Positions 51,843 through 60,286 are shown, counted from the stretch's first letter. The stretch: 64,000 bases of DNA from Streptomyces iranensis (GCF_017874715.1 NZ_JAGGLR010000008.1:124001-188000); one strand, 5' to 3'. Notes: generated from the letters alone by a model not told the origin. Numbers and translations: made by a program.

Positions 51843-52632
51843 AGTGTACCGGCGCGTTCCGCGGGGTGAACCACTCACCGGGGGGCGTGACCAGGGGAGT
51901 GATCCCGAGTTCCCGCGCGCGCTTCTCGAAACGCTCTACCGCCCGCGGAGTCTCGATGTAGATCGGGGGCTTGTGCAGCGTGCCGTAATGAATGGGGACC
52001 GCGACGCGGGCGCCCAGGATGTGGGCCGCCACCGCGGCCTCCTCCGGCAGCATGACGGCGTTGAAGGGGCTCGGTGGCTGGAGGTGGGGGAGTTCGACGA
52101 TCGGTCCGTTGATGGGCACGAAGGCGATGTCCACCGGACCGAACCGGCGTGCGATCGACCACCACTGACCATGAAAGATGGTGTCTCCGCCATGGAAGAC
52201 GCGGACGCCGTCACATTCGACGACCCAGCAGAGCTGCGGATCTCCCAGCCCGTCGACGGAGGGCCCCGCGCCGATACGGAACGGGCCGACGCCGCGTTCC
52301 TCCCACGGCTGGAGAGCCTCGGCCGCGATGCCGTGCTCGCGGAACGCGGCCTCCGCTTCGCAGGTCCATTTGAGGTCGTCACCCTCCCCGGTGACCGGCT
52401 CGGGCCGGTACACGGGCGCACCGTCGGCGAGCGCCTTCCGGATGGCGACCGGATCGGCGTGGTCGGAATGCAGGTGTGTCACCAACGCCGCGGCCGTTTC
52501 CCCGGGGCGGGACGCCGGGGGGAACTTCTCGTCCGAGAACAGCGGTGAGGCGTCCCCGAGGAGGTCGATGACCAGCGTCTGGCCGGAATGTTCGAGCTCC
52601 ACGCCCGCCCAGCCCAATCGTCGCAATCGCAC
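51841..52632 (-). CDS. Metallo-beta-lactamase-fold metal-dependent hydrolase (UlaG-like)
   Basis: A 263-residue hydrolase of the UPF0173/UlaG type. The metal motif HxHxDH is seen as THLHSDHAD (about residues 53-58), later FHGGDTIFHG (Asp) and VPIHYGTL (His). A strand-rich start RLRRLGWAGVELEHSGQTLVID is usual. Substrates are lactones or phosphodiesters. GTG at 52632 with aaggag 6 bases upstream. The three AGAACG palindromes 60-111 bp before the start show TetR control by the gene 39 bp downstream. A shared transcript with the TetR gene is possible, but the latter has its own operator. Confidence 0.87.
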   Translation of the reverse strand: MRLRRLGWAGVELEHSGQTLVIDLLGDASPLFSDEKFPPASRPGETAAALVTHLHSDHADPVAIRKALADGAPVYRPEPVTGEGDDLKWTCEAEAAFREHGIAAEALQPWEERGVGPFRIGAGPSVDGLGDPQLCWVVECDGVRVFHGGDTIFHGQWWSIARRFGPVDIAFVPINGPIVELPHLQPPSPFNAVMLPEEAAVAAHILGARVAVPIHYGTLHKPPIYIETPRAVERFEKRARELGITPLVTPPGEWFTPRNAPVH

Positions 52633-52691
52633 AGCGGCTCCTTCGCGGTCCGGTCTGATCGGGCATGCGCGCAGAACGGGCACACCTGCCC

Positions 52692-52743
52692 AGAACGATC
52701 GTTCTTAGAACGCTCGTTCCGACTGTAGCAGAACGACCGTTCT
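52692..52743. promoter_or_regulatory. Three AGAACG-N2-CGTTCT operators before the hydrolase gene
   Basis: agaacgatcgttct (52692-52705, perfect), agaacgctcgttcc (52707-52720) and agaacgaccgttct (52730-52743) lie in a row, 15 and 23 bp apart. Same motif as before the TetR gene, so that protein is the probable binder. Confidence 0.8.
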
Positions 52744-52831
52744 TGGCGTTGGGCGAAAGAAGTCGACGCGTGGTGCCCGAGAACCGCCGGGTCCTCGCCG
52801 AACCGGCGAGCCCGGCAACAGGCCGGGGACC

Positions 52832-53800
52832 TTACGAGAAGCGGGCCATGGCCGTCATCGTCGGCCGCAGATTCCGTACCGCGGGCAGCCACCGCATCAG
52901 CGGCGCCAGCGCCCCGTAGTAGAACCCCCGCCCGCGCGGCGGCGGCACCTCGCGCACGTCCGTGATCGCCGGATGGGCCGTCCGCACCTTCGGCAGCTCA
53001 CCCGCGTCCATGCCCCACGGCATGGGCGGCGGGCTGTAGCCCCGCGCGGTGCGCATCTCGCCGCGCATCGTCCGGGCGCTGAACCAGCGCGGCACCGCGT
53101 CGAAGACCAGCGCCCCGCCCCGGAACCGCTCGGCGCACCCCGCGATCAGGTCCTTCACCTCGGTCGGCCGCAGATACATCAGCAGCCCCTGCGCGGTGAT
53201 CAGCACTCCGCGCGCCGGATCGACCTCGTCCCGCCAGGACAGGTCGAGCGCCGAGCGGGCGAGGGTGCGCCGCCGCTCCTCGTCCGGCAGCAGCGCCCGC
53301 CGCACCTCGGCGGTCTCCGGCAGCTCCACGCACAGCCAGCGCGCCCGCCCGTTGTCCACCCGCCAGAACTGCGTCTCCAGACCCTCGGCGAGCGTGACGA
53401 CCGTGCCGTCCGGATGCTCGTCGAGGAAGGCCCGTACGGCGGTGTCGAAGGTGCGGACCCGCAGCGCCTGGCCCTGGGCCAGCAGCGGGCTGGGCGCCCC
53501 GAAGGTCTCCTCGAAGGGGTAGTCGACGCGGTCGACCAGTTCCACGGCCTTGGGGTCGTCCAGCACGGTCCGCGCCCGGCGGGCCTCGGCGGCCCGCATA
53601 TAGAGGTTCCACAGCAGGGTCTCGGGCACCTCGCTCAGTTCGACGCGCCGACCGCCCTCGCCGTCCCTCGTGCGGTCCCCGTCCCCGTCCCTGTTCCCGT
53701 CTCTGTTCCCGTCCGGTCCGGCGTCCGCCATGGCGTCGTCACTCCTCGCACGCGCGTCCCTCGGCGTTTCCCCCACCGCCTCCATCGCCTCCACCGCCAT
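52832..53800 (-). CDS. Class I SAM-dependent methyltransferase of the LCMT/PPM family
   Basis: A 322-residue methyltransferase of the leucine-carboxyl-methyltransferase-like group (TcmP/polyketide type). After a repetitive start (DGNRDGNRDGDGDRT) come ELSEVPETLLWNLYMRAAEARR, TVVTLAEGLETQFWRVD (SAM motif I; the usual GxGxDT appears as AEGLETQ), VELPETAEVRR and LITAQGLLMYL, the normal order. Targets are carboxyl or hydroxyl groups of small molecules. ATG at 53800 with gtgagg upstream; a second ATG at 53785 is possible. No pathway partner is obvious. Confidence 0.85.
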   Translation of the reverse strand: MAVEAMEAVGETPRDARARSDDAMADAGPDGNRDGNRDGDGDRTRDGEGGRRVELSEVPETLLWNLYMRAAEARRARTVLDDPKAVELVDRVDYPFEETFGAPSPLLAQGQALRVRTFDTAVRAFLDEHPDGTVVTLAEGLETQFWRVDNGRARWLCVELPETAEVRRALLPDEERRRTLARSALDLSWRDEVDPARGVLITAQGLLMYLRPTEVKDLIAGCAERFRGGALVFDAVPRWFSARTMRGEMRTARGYSPPPMPWGMDAGELPKVRTAHPAITDVREVPPPRGRGFYYGALAPLMRWLPAVRNLRPTMTAMARFS

Positions 53801-53832
53801 TCAACCTCACCCGGTCCCTCATCCGGAACGGC

Positions 53833-53873
53833 GAACGCCCCGGCCCCCGGACGAATCCGGGACCGGGGCGTTC
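53833..53873. terminator. Hairpin after the carnitine operon
   Basis: gaacgccccgg (53833-53843) pairs perfectly with ccggggcgttc (53863-53873) and the stem continues inward (cccgg/ccggg). It lies 19 bp beyond the thioesterase stop on the minus strand. Confidence 0.85.
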
Positions 53874-53891
53874 AGGCGGTACGGCGGTCCT

Positions 53892-54365
53892 TCAACCCGC
53901 CTCGGCCGGAACCGGGCCGATCGCCCGGCCCGCCCACTCGGGGGCCTTCTCGAGCAGATCCGTCAGCCGCTCCCGCACCTCATCGGGGAACGGAGCCGAG
54001 CGGCTCTCCTTCTGGTCGATGTGGAGCGCGAGCAGCTCGGTCGTGGCCACGGGGGCGCCGTCCGGCTCGCCCACATGCATCTCGTGGGTGAACCGGACCT
54101 TCTTCCCGTCCACGCCGATGACGCGCGTACGGATGGTGAGTTCGGCGCCCTCCTCGACCTCGCTCAGATACCGGATGTGCGACTCCACGGTGTAGAGGGA
54201 GCAGCCGGTCTTGGCGCGGTAGGCGGAGTCGAGGCCGGTCTCCACCATCATCTCGTCGGTGCTGTGGCCGAAGACGAGGACGTAGAACGCCTCGCTCATA
54301 TGGCCGTTGTAGTCGATCCACTCGGGACGTACGGTCTGCCGGTAGTCGGGGAGCGTGCTGCTCAC
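53892..54365 (-). CDS. Hot-dog acyl-CoA thioesterase, probable betainyl-CoA thioesterase
   Basis: A 157-residue 4-hydroxybenzoyl-CoA-thioesterase-like protein: VRPEWIDYNGHMSEAFYVLVFG (the Asp/Asn active-site segment near residues 16-22), SHIRYLSEVEEGAELTIRTRV, and a final helix. In carnitine catabolism of other bacteria a thioesterase of this fold splits betainyl-CoA into glycine betaine and CoA; it is often fused to carnitine dehydrogenase. Here it is separate, but its GTG start (54365) overlaps the dehydrogenase stop by 4 bp, giving the same pairing. Confidence 0.85.
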   Translation of the reverse strand: MSSTLPDYRQTVRPEWIDYNGHMSEAFYVLVFGHSTDEMMVETGLDSAYRAKTGCSLYTVESHIRYLSEVEEGAELTIRTRVIGVDGKKVRFTHEMHVGEPDGAPVATTELLALHIDQKESRSAPFPDEVRERLTDLLEKAPEWAGRAIGPVPAEAG

Positions 54366-55375
54366 TTCTCGTCTCCCATGGTGCTGGGGGTATGTGCGAT
54401 GCCGTCCGTCCCCTCGGTGCGCTGCCGCGGCAGACGGCCAGTCGCCCGCAGGACGTCTATGACGCCCTGGTCCCGCTCCGCGACGAGCTGCGCGATGGTA
54501 CGGCTGCCCGCCGCCTCGTCACAGCCGTCGACCATGGCCGCACGCAGCGTGTCGTCCAGCTCAGGCGCCTCGAGACGGGTCCACGGAGACTTCAACGAGG
54601 GTCCGAAGTGGTCGAGCATATGTCCCATGCCTCCGTCGCCGCCCGCCAGGGCGAACGTGAGGCACGGACCCATGAACGCCCACCGCAGTCCGGGCCCCTC
54701 GGTGATGGAGTCGTCGATCTCCTTCACCGTGGCCTCACCGTTGGCCACCATGTGCAGCGCCTCCCGCCACAGCGCCTCCTGGAGCCGGTTGGCGATGAAG
54801 CCGGGCAGCTCGCGCTCCATGGTGATCACGGACTTGCCCGCCACCTCGTAGAAGCGCGAGGCCCACTCGACCGCCGCGGCGTCCGTCCGCTTCCCGCCGA
54901 CGACCTCGACCAGCGGAATGAGATACGGCGGGTTGAAGGGGTGGCCGACGACGAGGCGGTCGGGGCCGGCGGCCTCGGTCTGCATATCGGTCATCGGATA
55001 GCCGGAGGTGGAGGACGCGATGACGACGCCGGGCGGGGCCGCCGCGTCCAGCTGGGCCAGCAGCGACCGCTTGAGCTCCAGCTTCTCCGGGGCGCTCTCC
55101 TGGACGAACTGCGCGTCGGCCACGGCCTCCGCCAGGGTCGCGGTGACGGTCAGCCGGTCGGGGGAGGCGCCGTCGGCGAGGCCGATCTGCTCCAGGGCGG
55201 GCCAGGCGGCCGCCACCAGACGGCGCAGCTTCTCCTCGGCGTCGGGGGCCGGGTCCCAGGCGGTGACGTCGTAGCCGCGGGCCAGGAAGTGGGCGACCCA
55301 GCCGCCGCCGATGACTCCGGCGCCGACGCAGGCGACACGGCGTACCTCTTCGGGGGCGCAGGGGGATGAGGGCAT
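54362..55375 (-). CDS. lcdH: L-carnitine dehydrogenase (3-hydroxyacyl-CoA dehydrogenase family)
   Basis: A 337-residue enzyme. VACVGAGVIGGGWVAHFL is the Rossmann GxGxxG at residues 17-22; SSTSGYPMTDMQ, VVGHPFNPPYLIPLVEVVGG (catalytic His in GHPFNP) and ELPGFIANRLQEALWREAL are characteristic of the carnitine dehydrogenase subgroup rather than of fatty-acid enzymes. It oxidises L-carnitine to 3-dehydrocarnitine with NAD. The neighbours, a keto-acid cleavage enzyme and thioesterase, complete a route to glycine betaine. A start at 55375 has weak ribosome site gtgt/aggacc; coupling with the cleavage gene 63 bp upstream is likely. Confidence 0.9.
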   Translation of the reverse strand: MPSSPCAPEEVRRVACVGAGVIGGGWVAHFLARGYDVTAWDPAPDAEEKLRRLVAAAWPALEQIGLADGASPDRLTVTATLAEAVADAQFVQESAPEKLELKRSLLAQLDAAAPPGVVIASSTSGYPMTDMQTEAAGPDRLVVGHPFNPPYLIPLVEVVGGKRTDAAAVEWASRFYEVAGKSVITMERELPGFIANRLQEALWREALHMVANGEATVKEIDDSITEGPGLRWAFMGPCLTFALAGGDGGMGHMLDHFGPSLKSPWTRLEAPELDDTLRAAMVDGCDEAAGSRTIAQLVAERDQGVIDVLRATGRLPRQRTEGTDGIAHTPSTMGDEK

Positions 55376-55438
55376 GGCGGTCCTAAGGGTGTGAGGGGGT
55401 GTGAGAGGGGGGAGGAAGAGAGCGGAGCCGTGGGGGGA

Positions 55439-56332
55439 TTACGCGCGGGGCTTGAGGCCCAGCCGCTGCCGCGCCTCGTCCGGCGTGGCGACAGTCGCGC
55501 CCAGCAGCTCCGTGACCTGGACCGCGCGCTCGACGAGCTGGCCGTTGGTGGCCTTGACGCCCCGGCTGAGGTAGAGGTTGTCCTCAAGGCCGACCCGTAC
55601 GTTCCCGCCGAGCAGGATGGACTGCGCCACCCACGGCATCTGCATCCGGCCCAGCGCGAAGCTGGCCCACTGGGCGCCCTCGGGCAGCATGTTGACCATC
55701 GACGCGAGCACGCCCGGATCGGCCGGGGCGCCCCACGGGATGCCCATGCACAGCTGGAAGACGGTCGGGTCGTCCAGCAGGCCCTCGGCCAGCAGCTGCT
55801 TGGCGAACCACAGCTGCCCGGTGTCGAAGATCTCCAGCTCGGGGCGTACGCCCAGCTCCTGGATGCGCTTGGCGCCGGTGCGCAGCATGTCGGGGGTGGA
55901 GACGTAGAGGTTGCTGCCGTCGCCGAAGTTGAGCGAGCCGCAGTCCAGGGTGCAGATGTCGGGGAGCAGGTCCTCGACGTGGGGAAGCCGGTCGAGGCCG
56001 CTGACCAGGTCGGTGCCGGGGAGGTGGGTGAGCGGGTTCTCCGGGTCGATGACCAGGTCGCCGCCCATGCCCGCGGTGAGGTTGATGACGACGTCGGTGC
56101 CGGTCTCCTTGACCCGCTCCACGACCTCGCGGTAGAGCCGCGGATCGCGGGCGGGGGCGCCGGTCTCGGGGTCGCGTACGTGGATGTGGACCACGGCCGC
56201 CCCGGCCTCCGCGGCCTCGACGGCGGAGCGGGCTATCTGCTCGGGGGTGACGGGGACATGGGGGCTGCGGCCCACGGTGTCACCGGCGCCGGTCAGGGCA
56301 CAGGTGATGATGACGCTGTCGTTCATGGGCAT
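55439..56332 (-). CDS. Beta-keto acid cleavage enzyme (BKACE/DUF849), probable dehydrocarnitine cleavage enzyme
   Basis: A 297-residue BKACE protein. VIITCALTGAGDTVGRSPHVPVTPEQIARSA at the start, HIHVRDPETG (zinc-binding His pair near residues 50-52), CTLDCGSLNFG and NVRVGLEDNLYLSRG are typical. The family transfers an acyl group from a beta-keto acid to acetyl-CoA; the version that accepts dehydrocarnitine yields betainyl-CoA and acetoacetate. Context strongly supports this substrate. ATG at 56332 with gggagag 7 bases upstream; the ATG at 56326 is less well placed. First structural gene of the operon. Confidence 0.9.
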   Translation of the reverse strand: MPMNDSVIITCALTGAGDTVGRSPHVPVTPEQIARSAVEAAEAGAAVVHIHVRDPETGAPARDPRLYREVVERVKETGTDVVINLTAGMGGDLVIDPENPLTHLPGTDLVSGLDRLPHVEDLLPDICTLDCGSLNFGDGSNLYVSTPDMLRTGAKRIQELGVRPELEIFDTGQLWFAKQLLAEGLLDDPTVFQLCMGIPWGAPADPGVLASMVNMLPEGAQWASFALGRMQMPWVAQSILLGGNVRVGLEDNLYLSRGVKATNGQLVERAVQVTELLGATVATPDEARQRLGLKPRA

Positions 56333-56350
56333 GGGCTTCTCTCCCTCTCT

Positions 56351-56364
56351 TGCGGTGCACCGCA
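56351..56364. promoter_or_regulatory. Perfect palindrome tgcggtgcaccgca before the BKACE gene
   Basis: A 14-bp perfect inverted repeat in the 49-bp gap between the regulator stop and the BKACE start (18 bp upstream of ATG 56332). Likely operator or part of an internal promoter of the carnitine operon. Confidence 0.55.
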
Positions 56365-56381
56365 CTCTTGTGGTGCCTCGG

Positions 56382-57341
56382 CTACGGTCCGGGCCGGTCG
56401 GCCGGTCCGGCCGCGTCGGCGCCGGAGCGCCGTGCGGTCAATTCGGTGTCCACGTACGCGTTGCAGGCGATGTCCATGGCCTCGGCGCTCGTACCGCCCG
56501 CACCGGGCCCGGTGGCCAGCACCTGGATGGCGAGTCCGTCGATCAGCGCGGTCAGGCGCAGCGCGCTGAACTCCGGGTCGACAGTGCGGAAGACCCCCTG
56601 CTCGATCCCGCGCCGGATCACCTCGGCCACGGTCCGCCGCCACTGCTGGTAGAAGTCGGCGTGCAGCCGCCCGATGGCCGTGGACCGCGCGGCCTCGGCC
56701 CACAGGTCCATCCACACCAGCCACTGCTGCCGCTGCCGCTCGGTGTACGGCGCCTGCAGCGCGATCAGCTGCCGCAGCTCCTCGCGCGCGTCGTCGGCCG
56801 CGGCGATCCGGGTGGCGCGGCGCGCGGTGTCCTCGTCCATGCACCAGCGCACGGCGGCCTCGAGCAGCTCGGCGCGGCCCGGGAAGTGGTAGTGGATGGT
56901 GGCGGTGCTGGTGTCGCAGGCGGCGGCGATGTCGGCGACGCGTACGGCGTGGAAGCCGCGCTCGGCGATGAGCCGGACCGTCTCCCGCACGATCTGCAGC
57001 GGCCGTCCGCTGCCGGGGGGCGCGGTGGGGGCGGGCGGCCGCGGCGCCCCGGCCGCCCTGCCGGCCGCACCGCCGTACGCTCCCTCGGCTCCGCTGTCCG
57101 CTCCGTCGGCTCCGCCGTCCGCTCCGTCGGCCGTCGTGGTGCCCAGCAGCCATCCGGCGTCCACGTTTCCGGCGTCGGCGATCCGCGCCAGCTCGGCCAC
57201 GGTGAAGCGCCGGCTCCCGCTGAGCGAACGCGAGAGCTTGGACGGGTCCATCACGACCCGCCGCGCGAATTCGCGCTGGGTACAACCGGCTTCGCCGATC
57301 ACCTGACGTACGCGTTCCGCCACGTCGAACTGTTGCCGCAT
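56382..57341 (-). CDS. Dual-domain regulator: XRE helix-turn-helix fused to a TetR/BetI-like repressor
   Basis: A 319-residue regulator of the carnitine genes. Residues about 8-65 are an XRE HTH (VRQVIGEAGCTQREFARRVVMDPSKLSRSLSG); after an Ala/Gly-rich linker (68-110) a TetR HTH follows at about 115-160 (VRETVRLIAERGFHAVRVADIAAACDTSTATIHYHFPGRAELL) and then a BetI-like TetR_C domain with DLWAEAARS and ALIDGLAIQVLA. Having two DNA-binding domains of different families in one chain is unusual. ATG at 57341 is probably leaderless (taccgt 7 bases upstream). The palindrome at 57359-57376 in its promoter suggests autoregulation. Confidence 0.85.
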   Translation of the reverse strand: MRQQFDVAERVRQVIGEAGCTQREFARRVVMDPSKLSRSLSGSRRFTVAELARIADAGNVDAGWLLGTTTADGADGGADGADSGAEGAYGGAAGRAAGAPRPPAPTAPPGSGRPLQIVRETVRLIAERGFHAVRVADIAAACDTSTATIHYHFPGRAELLEAAVRWCMDEDTARRATRIAAADDAREELRQLIALQAPYTERQRQQWLVWMDLWAEAARSTAIGRLHADFYQQWRRTVAEVIRRGIEQGVFRTVDPEFSALRLTALIDGLAIQVLATGPGAGGTSAEAMDIACNAYVDTELTARRSGADAAGPADRPGP

Positions 57342-57358
57342 GACCGACACGGTACGGA

Positions 57359-57376
57359 TGCGTTGAGATAAACGCA
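57359..57376. promoter_or_regulatory. Perfect palindrome tgcgtt-gagata-aacgca before the XRE-TetR gene
   Basis: Six-bp arms with a 6-bp spacer, directly upstream of the regulator start at 57341, covering the likely -10/-35 spacer region. Probable own operator. Confidence 0.6.
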
Positions 57377-57529
57377 ATGAATGTGGCAGTGGTGTGCCCG
57401 ATTCCTCCCTAAATTCATGGGAATTTCACCCGGAAATTGCGATGCGAGCTGACTGATGCATCAGTTGTGCCCGATGATGTTCGAACACTTCCGACTATGC
57501 TCACCGGGCGTGAGGACAGGAGAGATCGG

Positions 57530-59152
57530 GTGACATCGGATGGGGACGACGTACGGCTTATCGGCGGCCGTTACCAGCTGGGCAACCGGCTGGGGCGAGG
57601 CGGCATGGGCACGGTCTGGCGCGCTTACGACCAGATGCTGGAGCGCGAGGTCGCTGCCAAGGAGCTGAACGTCGCGAGCGACGACCACGAGTACCACCGA
57701 CGGCTGCGCCGGGCGCTGAGAGAGGCGCGTACCGTCGCCCGGGTGCACCACCCGCATGTGGTGGGCGTCCATGACCTGGTCGAACACGACGGCCGGCTGT
57801 GGATCGTGATGGAGCTGATCGACGGCCCCAACCTGGCCCGCCGGATCGCGGACGACGGCCCCCTCACCCCCGGCCACACCGCCGCCATCGGGCTGCAGCT
57901 GCTCGGCGCGCTGGAGGCCGTGCACGCCGCCGGGGCGCTGCACCGCGACGTCAAGCCCGCCAACGTCCTGCTGCGCCGGGACGGCAGCGCCGTCCTCACC
58001 GACTTCGGCATCGCCGCCCTGGAAGACGACGAGTCGCTCACCTCCACCGGTGAACTCCTCGGCTCCATCGGCTACATGGCGCCCGAGCGGCTGACCGCGG
58101 AGGAGGCCGGCCCGCCGTCGGACCTGTGGTCGCTGGGCGCGACCCTGTCCGCGGTCGCCTCCGGCGTAGCGCCCTTCCAGCGCTCCACGGGGGCCGCCGC
58201 GCTGCACGCGGTCACCTTCGCGGACCCGGACATCCCGGAACGGGTCGGTTCCCTGCGGCCCGTCGTCGAGGCCCTGCTGAACAAGTCACCGGACCAGCGC
58301 CCGTCCTCGGCCACGGTCGGCGCCGCGCTGCGGCGCCTGGCGGACGGGGTGGAAGACCCGGGCCCGCTGCCTCCGGCGGGCACTCCGGGCCACTTCCCGG
58401 AGCCCCCCACGGACGTGGTGGCCACCCCCGCGGACGTGACGGACTCCCCGACGCTGACCGCGACCCCCGCGGCGACCGCACCCCACACCCTGACCGGCGC
58501 CCCCGCACCGACCGCACCCCACACCCGCACCGGATCGCCCACCCTCGGCGGGACCCCCGCCCTGGACCGGGAACCGACCGTCATCGACCAGACGGCCGGA
58601 TCGCCACCCCCTCGCCCCCGCGGCCGGGGCCGGGCCCGGACCTGGTGGTGGACGGCGGGCGCGGCCCTCGCGGTGGCGGCCCTCGCCACCGGCCTCTTCT
58701 TCACCTTCGGCCCCCCGTCCGACAACGACGGCGACGCGGCGCAGCCTCCCGCCACCTCCACCAGCAAGGTGACCGTGGAAGCGGCCCGCGGCTGGCAGTC
58801 CGCGACGAGCACCCCGGTCCAGAAGGGCGACAAGGTGTCGGTCCGCTACACCAGCGGCACCTGGACCGTGGACTCCGCCCACCTCCCCCTCGTCGGCCCG
58901 GCCGGTCACACCGCCGCCGACGACCAATCCCTCCGCTTCGCCTGGCAGGACTGCAAGGTGGACTCGGCGGTCACCTTCGGCGCCCTCCTGGGCCGCTTCC
59001 CCGGAAACCCCGACAACCCCCATGCCGTACACCGCGACTGGCAATTCCAGGCCACCCGCGCGGGCACCCTGCAACTCCGTGCCAACGACCGCGAGGGCTG
59101 CCTCGACGACAACAAGGGAGCCGTCACCGTCACCGTGCAGATCACCCACTGA
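57530..59152 (+). CDS. Transmembrane Ser/Thr protein kinase (PknB-like) with extracellular domain
   Basis: A 540-residue receptor kinase. Glycine loop GRGGMGTVWRAYD (residues 22-34), Lys44 in VAAKEL, HRDVKPAN (138-145), DFG at 158-160 and MAPER give an active Hanks kinase. A Pro/Thr-rich linker (about 285-360) leads to one membrane helix near 372-392 (WWWTAGAALAVAALATGLFF) and an external beta-rich domain of about 140 residues (VTVEAARGWQSATSTPVQKGDKV), not PASTA, likely a ligand-binding jelly-roll. GTG at 57530 with aggaga 6 bases upstream; ATG 57437 would start far ahead of the kinase fold. Confidence 0.9.
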   Translation: MTSDGDDVRLIGGRYQLGNRLGRGGMGTVWRAYDQMLEREVAAKELNVASDDHEYHRRLRRALREARTVARVHHPHVVGVHDLVEHDGRLWIVMELIDGPNLARRIADDGPLTPGHTAAIGLQLLGALEAVHAAGALHRDVKPANVLLRRDGSAVLTDFGIAALEDDESLTSTGELLGSIGYMAPERLTAEEAGPPSDLWSLGATLSAVASGVAPFQRSTGAAALHAVTFADPDIPERVGSLRPVVEALLNKSPDQRPSSATVGAALRRLADGVEDPGPLPPAGTPGHFPEPPTDVVATPADVTDSPTLTATPAATAPHTLTGAPAPTAPHTRTGSPTLGGTPALDREPTVIDQTAGSPPPRPRGRGRARTWWWTAGAALAVAALATGLFFTFGPPSDNDGDAAQPPATSTSKVTVEAARGWQSATSTPVQKGDKVSVRYTSGTWTVDSAHLPLVGPAGHTAADDQSLRFAWQDCKVDSAVTFGALLGRFPGNPDNPHAVHRDWQFQATRAGTLQLRANDREGCLDDNKGAVTVTVQITH

Positions 59153-59203
59153 CCGCGCGGCGCGGCGCGCCCCGTGCGCGCGGTGCCGTGAAAAACGTGG
59201 GCG

Positions 59204-59504
59204 CCATGGGCAACGGACAGACTTCGTCGACGCGTCCTTCCGGGAGGTCCGCGCAGCAGCGCCTGGCGCACCGGCACGGACGCGGGCCACCGACCGCTGG
59301 CTGTCCTTCACCCGCCGGACCCCGGAGATCGAGGGCGTGGACATCCACCCCCATGTGTCCGCGCCGGAGAGGGTACAGCCCTACCTCGACTACATCCTGC
59401 CCCGCCTCCGCGACCGCACCGTGGAGCCGTCCGACGACGGCTCACCGGCCCACGACTACGGCTTCTTCGACGACTTCCGCGCCCTCCAGAGCCCACAGAG
59501 CTGA
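59204..59504 (+). pseudogene. Frameshifted small ORF of unknown kind
   Basis: The first codons after ATG 59204 (MGN) read into the wrong frame, while another frame gives a clean run TDFVDASFREVRAAAP...FTRRTPEIEGVDIHPHV...FFDDFRALQSPQS to the TGA at 59502. One surplus base near 59213 would join them. I do not recognise the protein. It may be a degraded gene or a sequencing error. It occupies most of the 386-bp gap after the kinase gene; nothing else is seen there. Confidence 0.35.
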
Positions 59505-59539
59505 TCTCATTCCGCGCAGGATGCGAGAGACTCCGTGCG

Positions 59540-60274
59540 ATGAGTGGTTGTTGTGGCGCGGAGCTGGTGCTTGGCGGGATCGTCATGGCGGGGGCGTCCG
59601 TGCAGTGGCTGACGGGCATGGGGTTCGCGCTGATCGCGGTGCCCGCGCTCGTCCTGCTGCTCGGCCCGGCCGACGGCGTCGCCCTCGCCAACTGCGGGTC
59701 CGGCGCCATCTGCGCGCTGGGACTCATCGACGGCGGCTGGCGGCGGGTGCGGCTCACCGCGATGGTCCCTCTGGTGGCCGCCTCCGCCTGCACCGTCCCG
59801 GCCGGTACCTGGGTGGCCGCCCGCCTCCCCGAACCCGTCCTCCTGGCCGGTACGGGCACCCTGGTGAGCCTGGCCGTCCTGCTGGTGATGGCCGGTATGC
59901 GCGTCCCGGCCCTGAACGGCGTCAAAGGAGCCCTGACCGCCGGCGCCACCGGAGGCTTCATGAACGCGTCGGCCGGTGTGGGCGGCCCGCCGATATCCCT
60001 GTACGCGGTGAACGCGGGCTGGACGGTCCGCGAGTTCGTGCCCAACGCGCAGTTCTACGGAATCGTGGTGAACACGTTCTCCATCGCCGCCAACGGGGTC
60101 CCCCGACTCGGCCCGCCCCTATGGACCCTGGCGGCGGCAGGAATGACGGCGGGCGCCATCATCGGCAAGTCCCTCACCACCCGCGTCCCCGACCACGGAG
60201 CCCGCCTGCTCGTCCTGCTGCTGGCGCTGGCAGGCGGGCTGTCCACGCTGGCGAAGGGGGCATGGGAGCTCTGA
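59540..60274 (+). CDS. TauE/SafE-family membrane permease (sulfite exporter type)
   Basis: A 244-residue membrane protein with seven or eight helices. The pattern GASVQWLTGMGFALIAVPAL, later ALTAGATGGFMNASAGVGGPPISLYAVNAGW, is the duplicated TauE/SafE signature with its GGPP element. These proteins are thought to export sulfite, sulfoacetate or other anions. ATG at 59540 is used; only a weak gagag lies upstream. Neighbours give no substrate hint. Confidence 0.85.
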   Translation: MSGCCGAELVLGGIVMAGASVQWLTGMGFALIAVPALVLLLGPADGVALANCGSGAICALGLIDGGWRRVRLTAMVPLVAASACTVPAGTWVAARLPEPVLLAGTGTLVSLAVLLVMAGMRVPALNGVKGALTAGATGGFMNASAGVGGPPISLYAVNAGWTVREFVPNAQFYGIVVNTFSIAANGVPRLGPPLWTLAAAGMTAGAIIGKSLTTRVPDHGARLLVLLLALAGGLSTLAKGAWEL

Positions 60275-60286
60275 GGGCCCTACCTT

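Noticed and set aside
51803..51874. Longer form of the TetR protein starting at 51874
   Set aside because: It would place the operator inside the coding region and adds residues not seen in TetR proteins.
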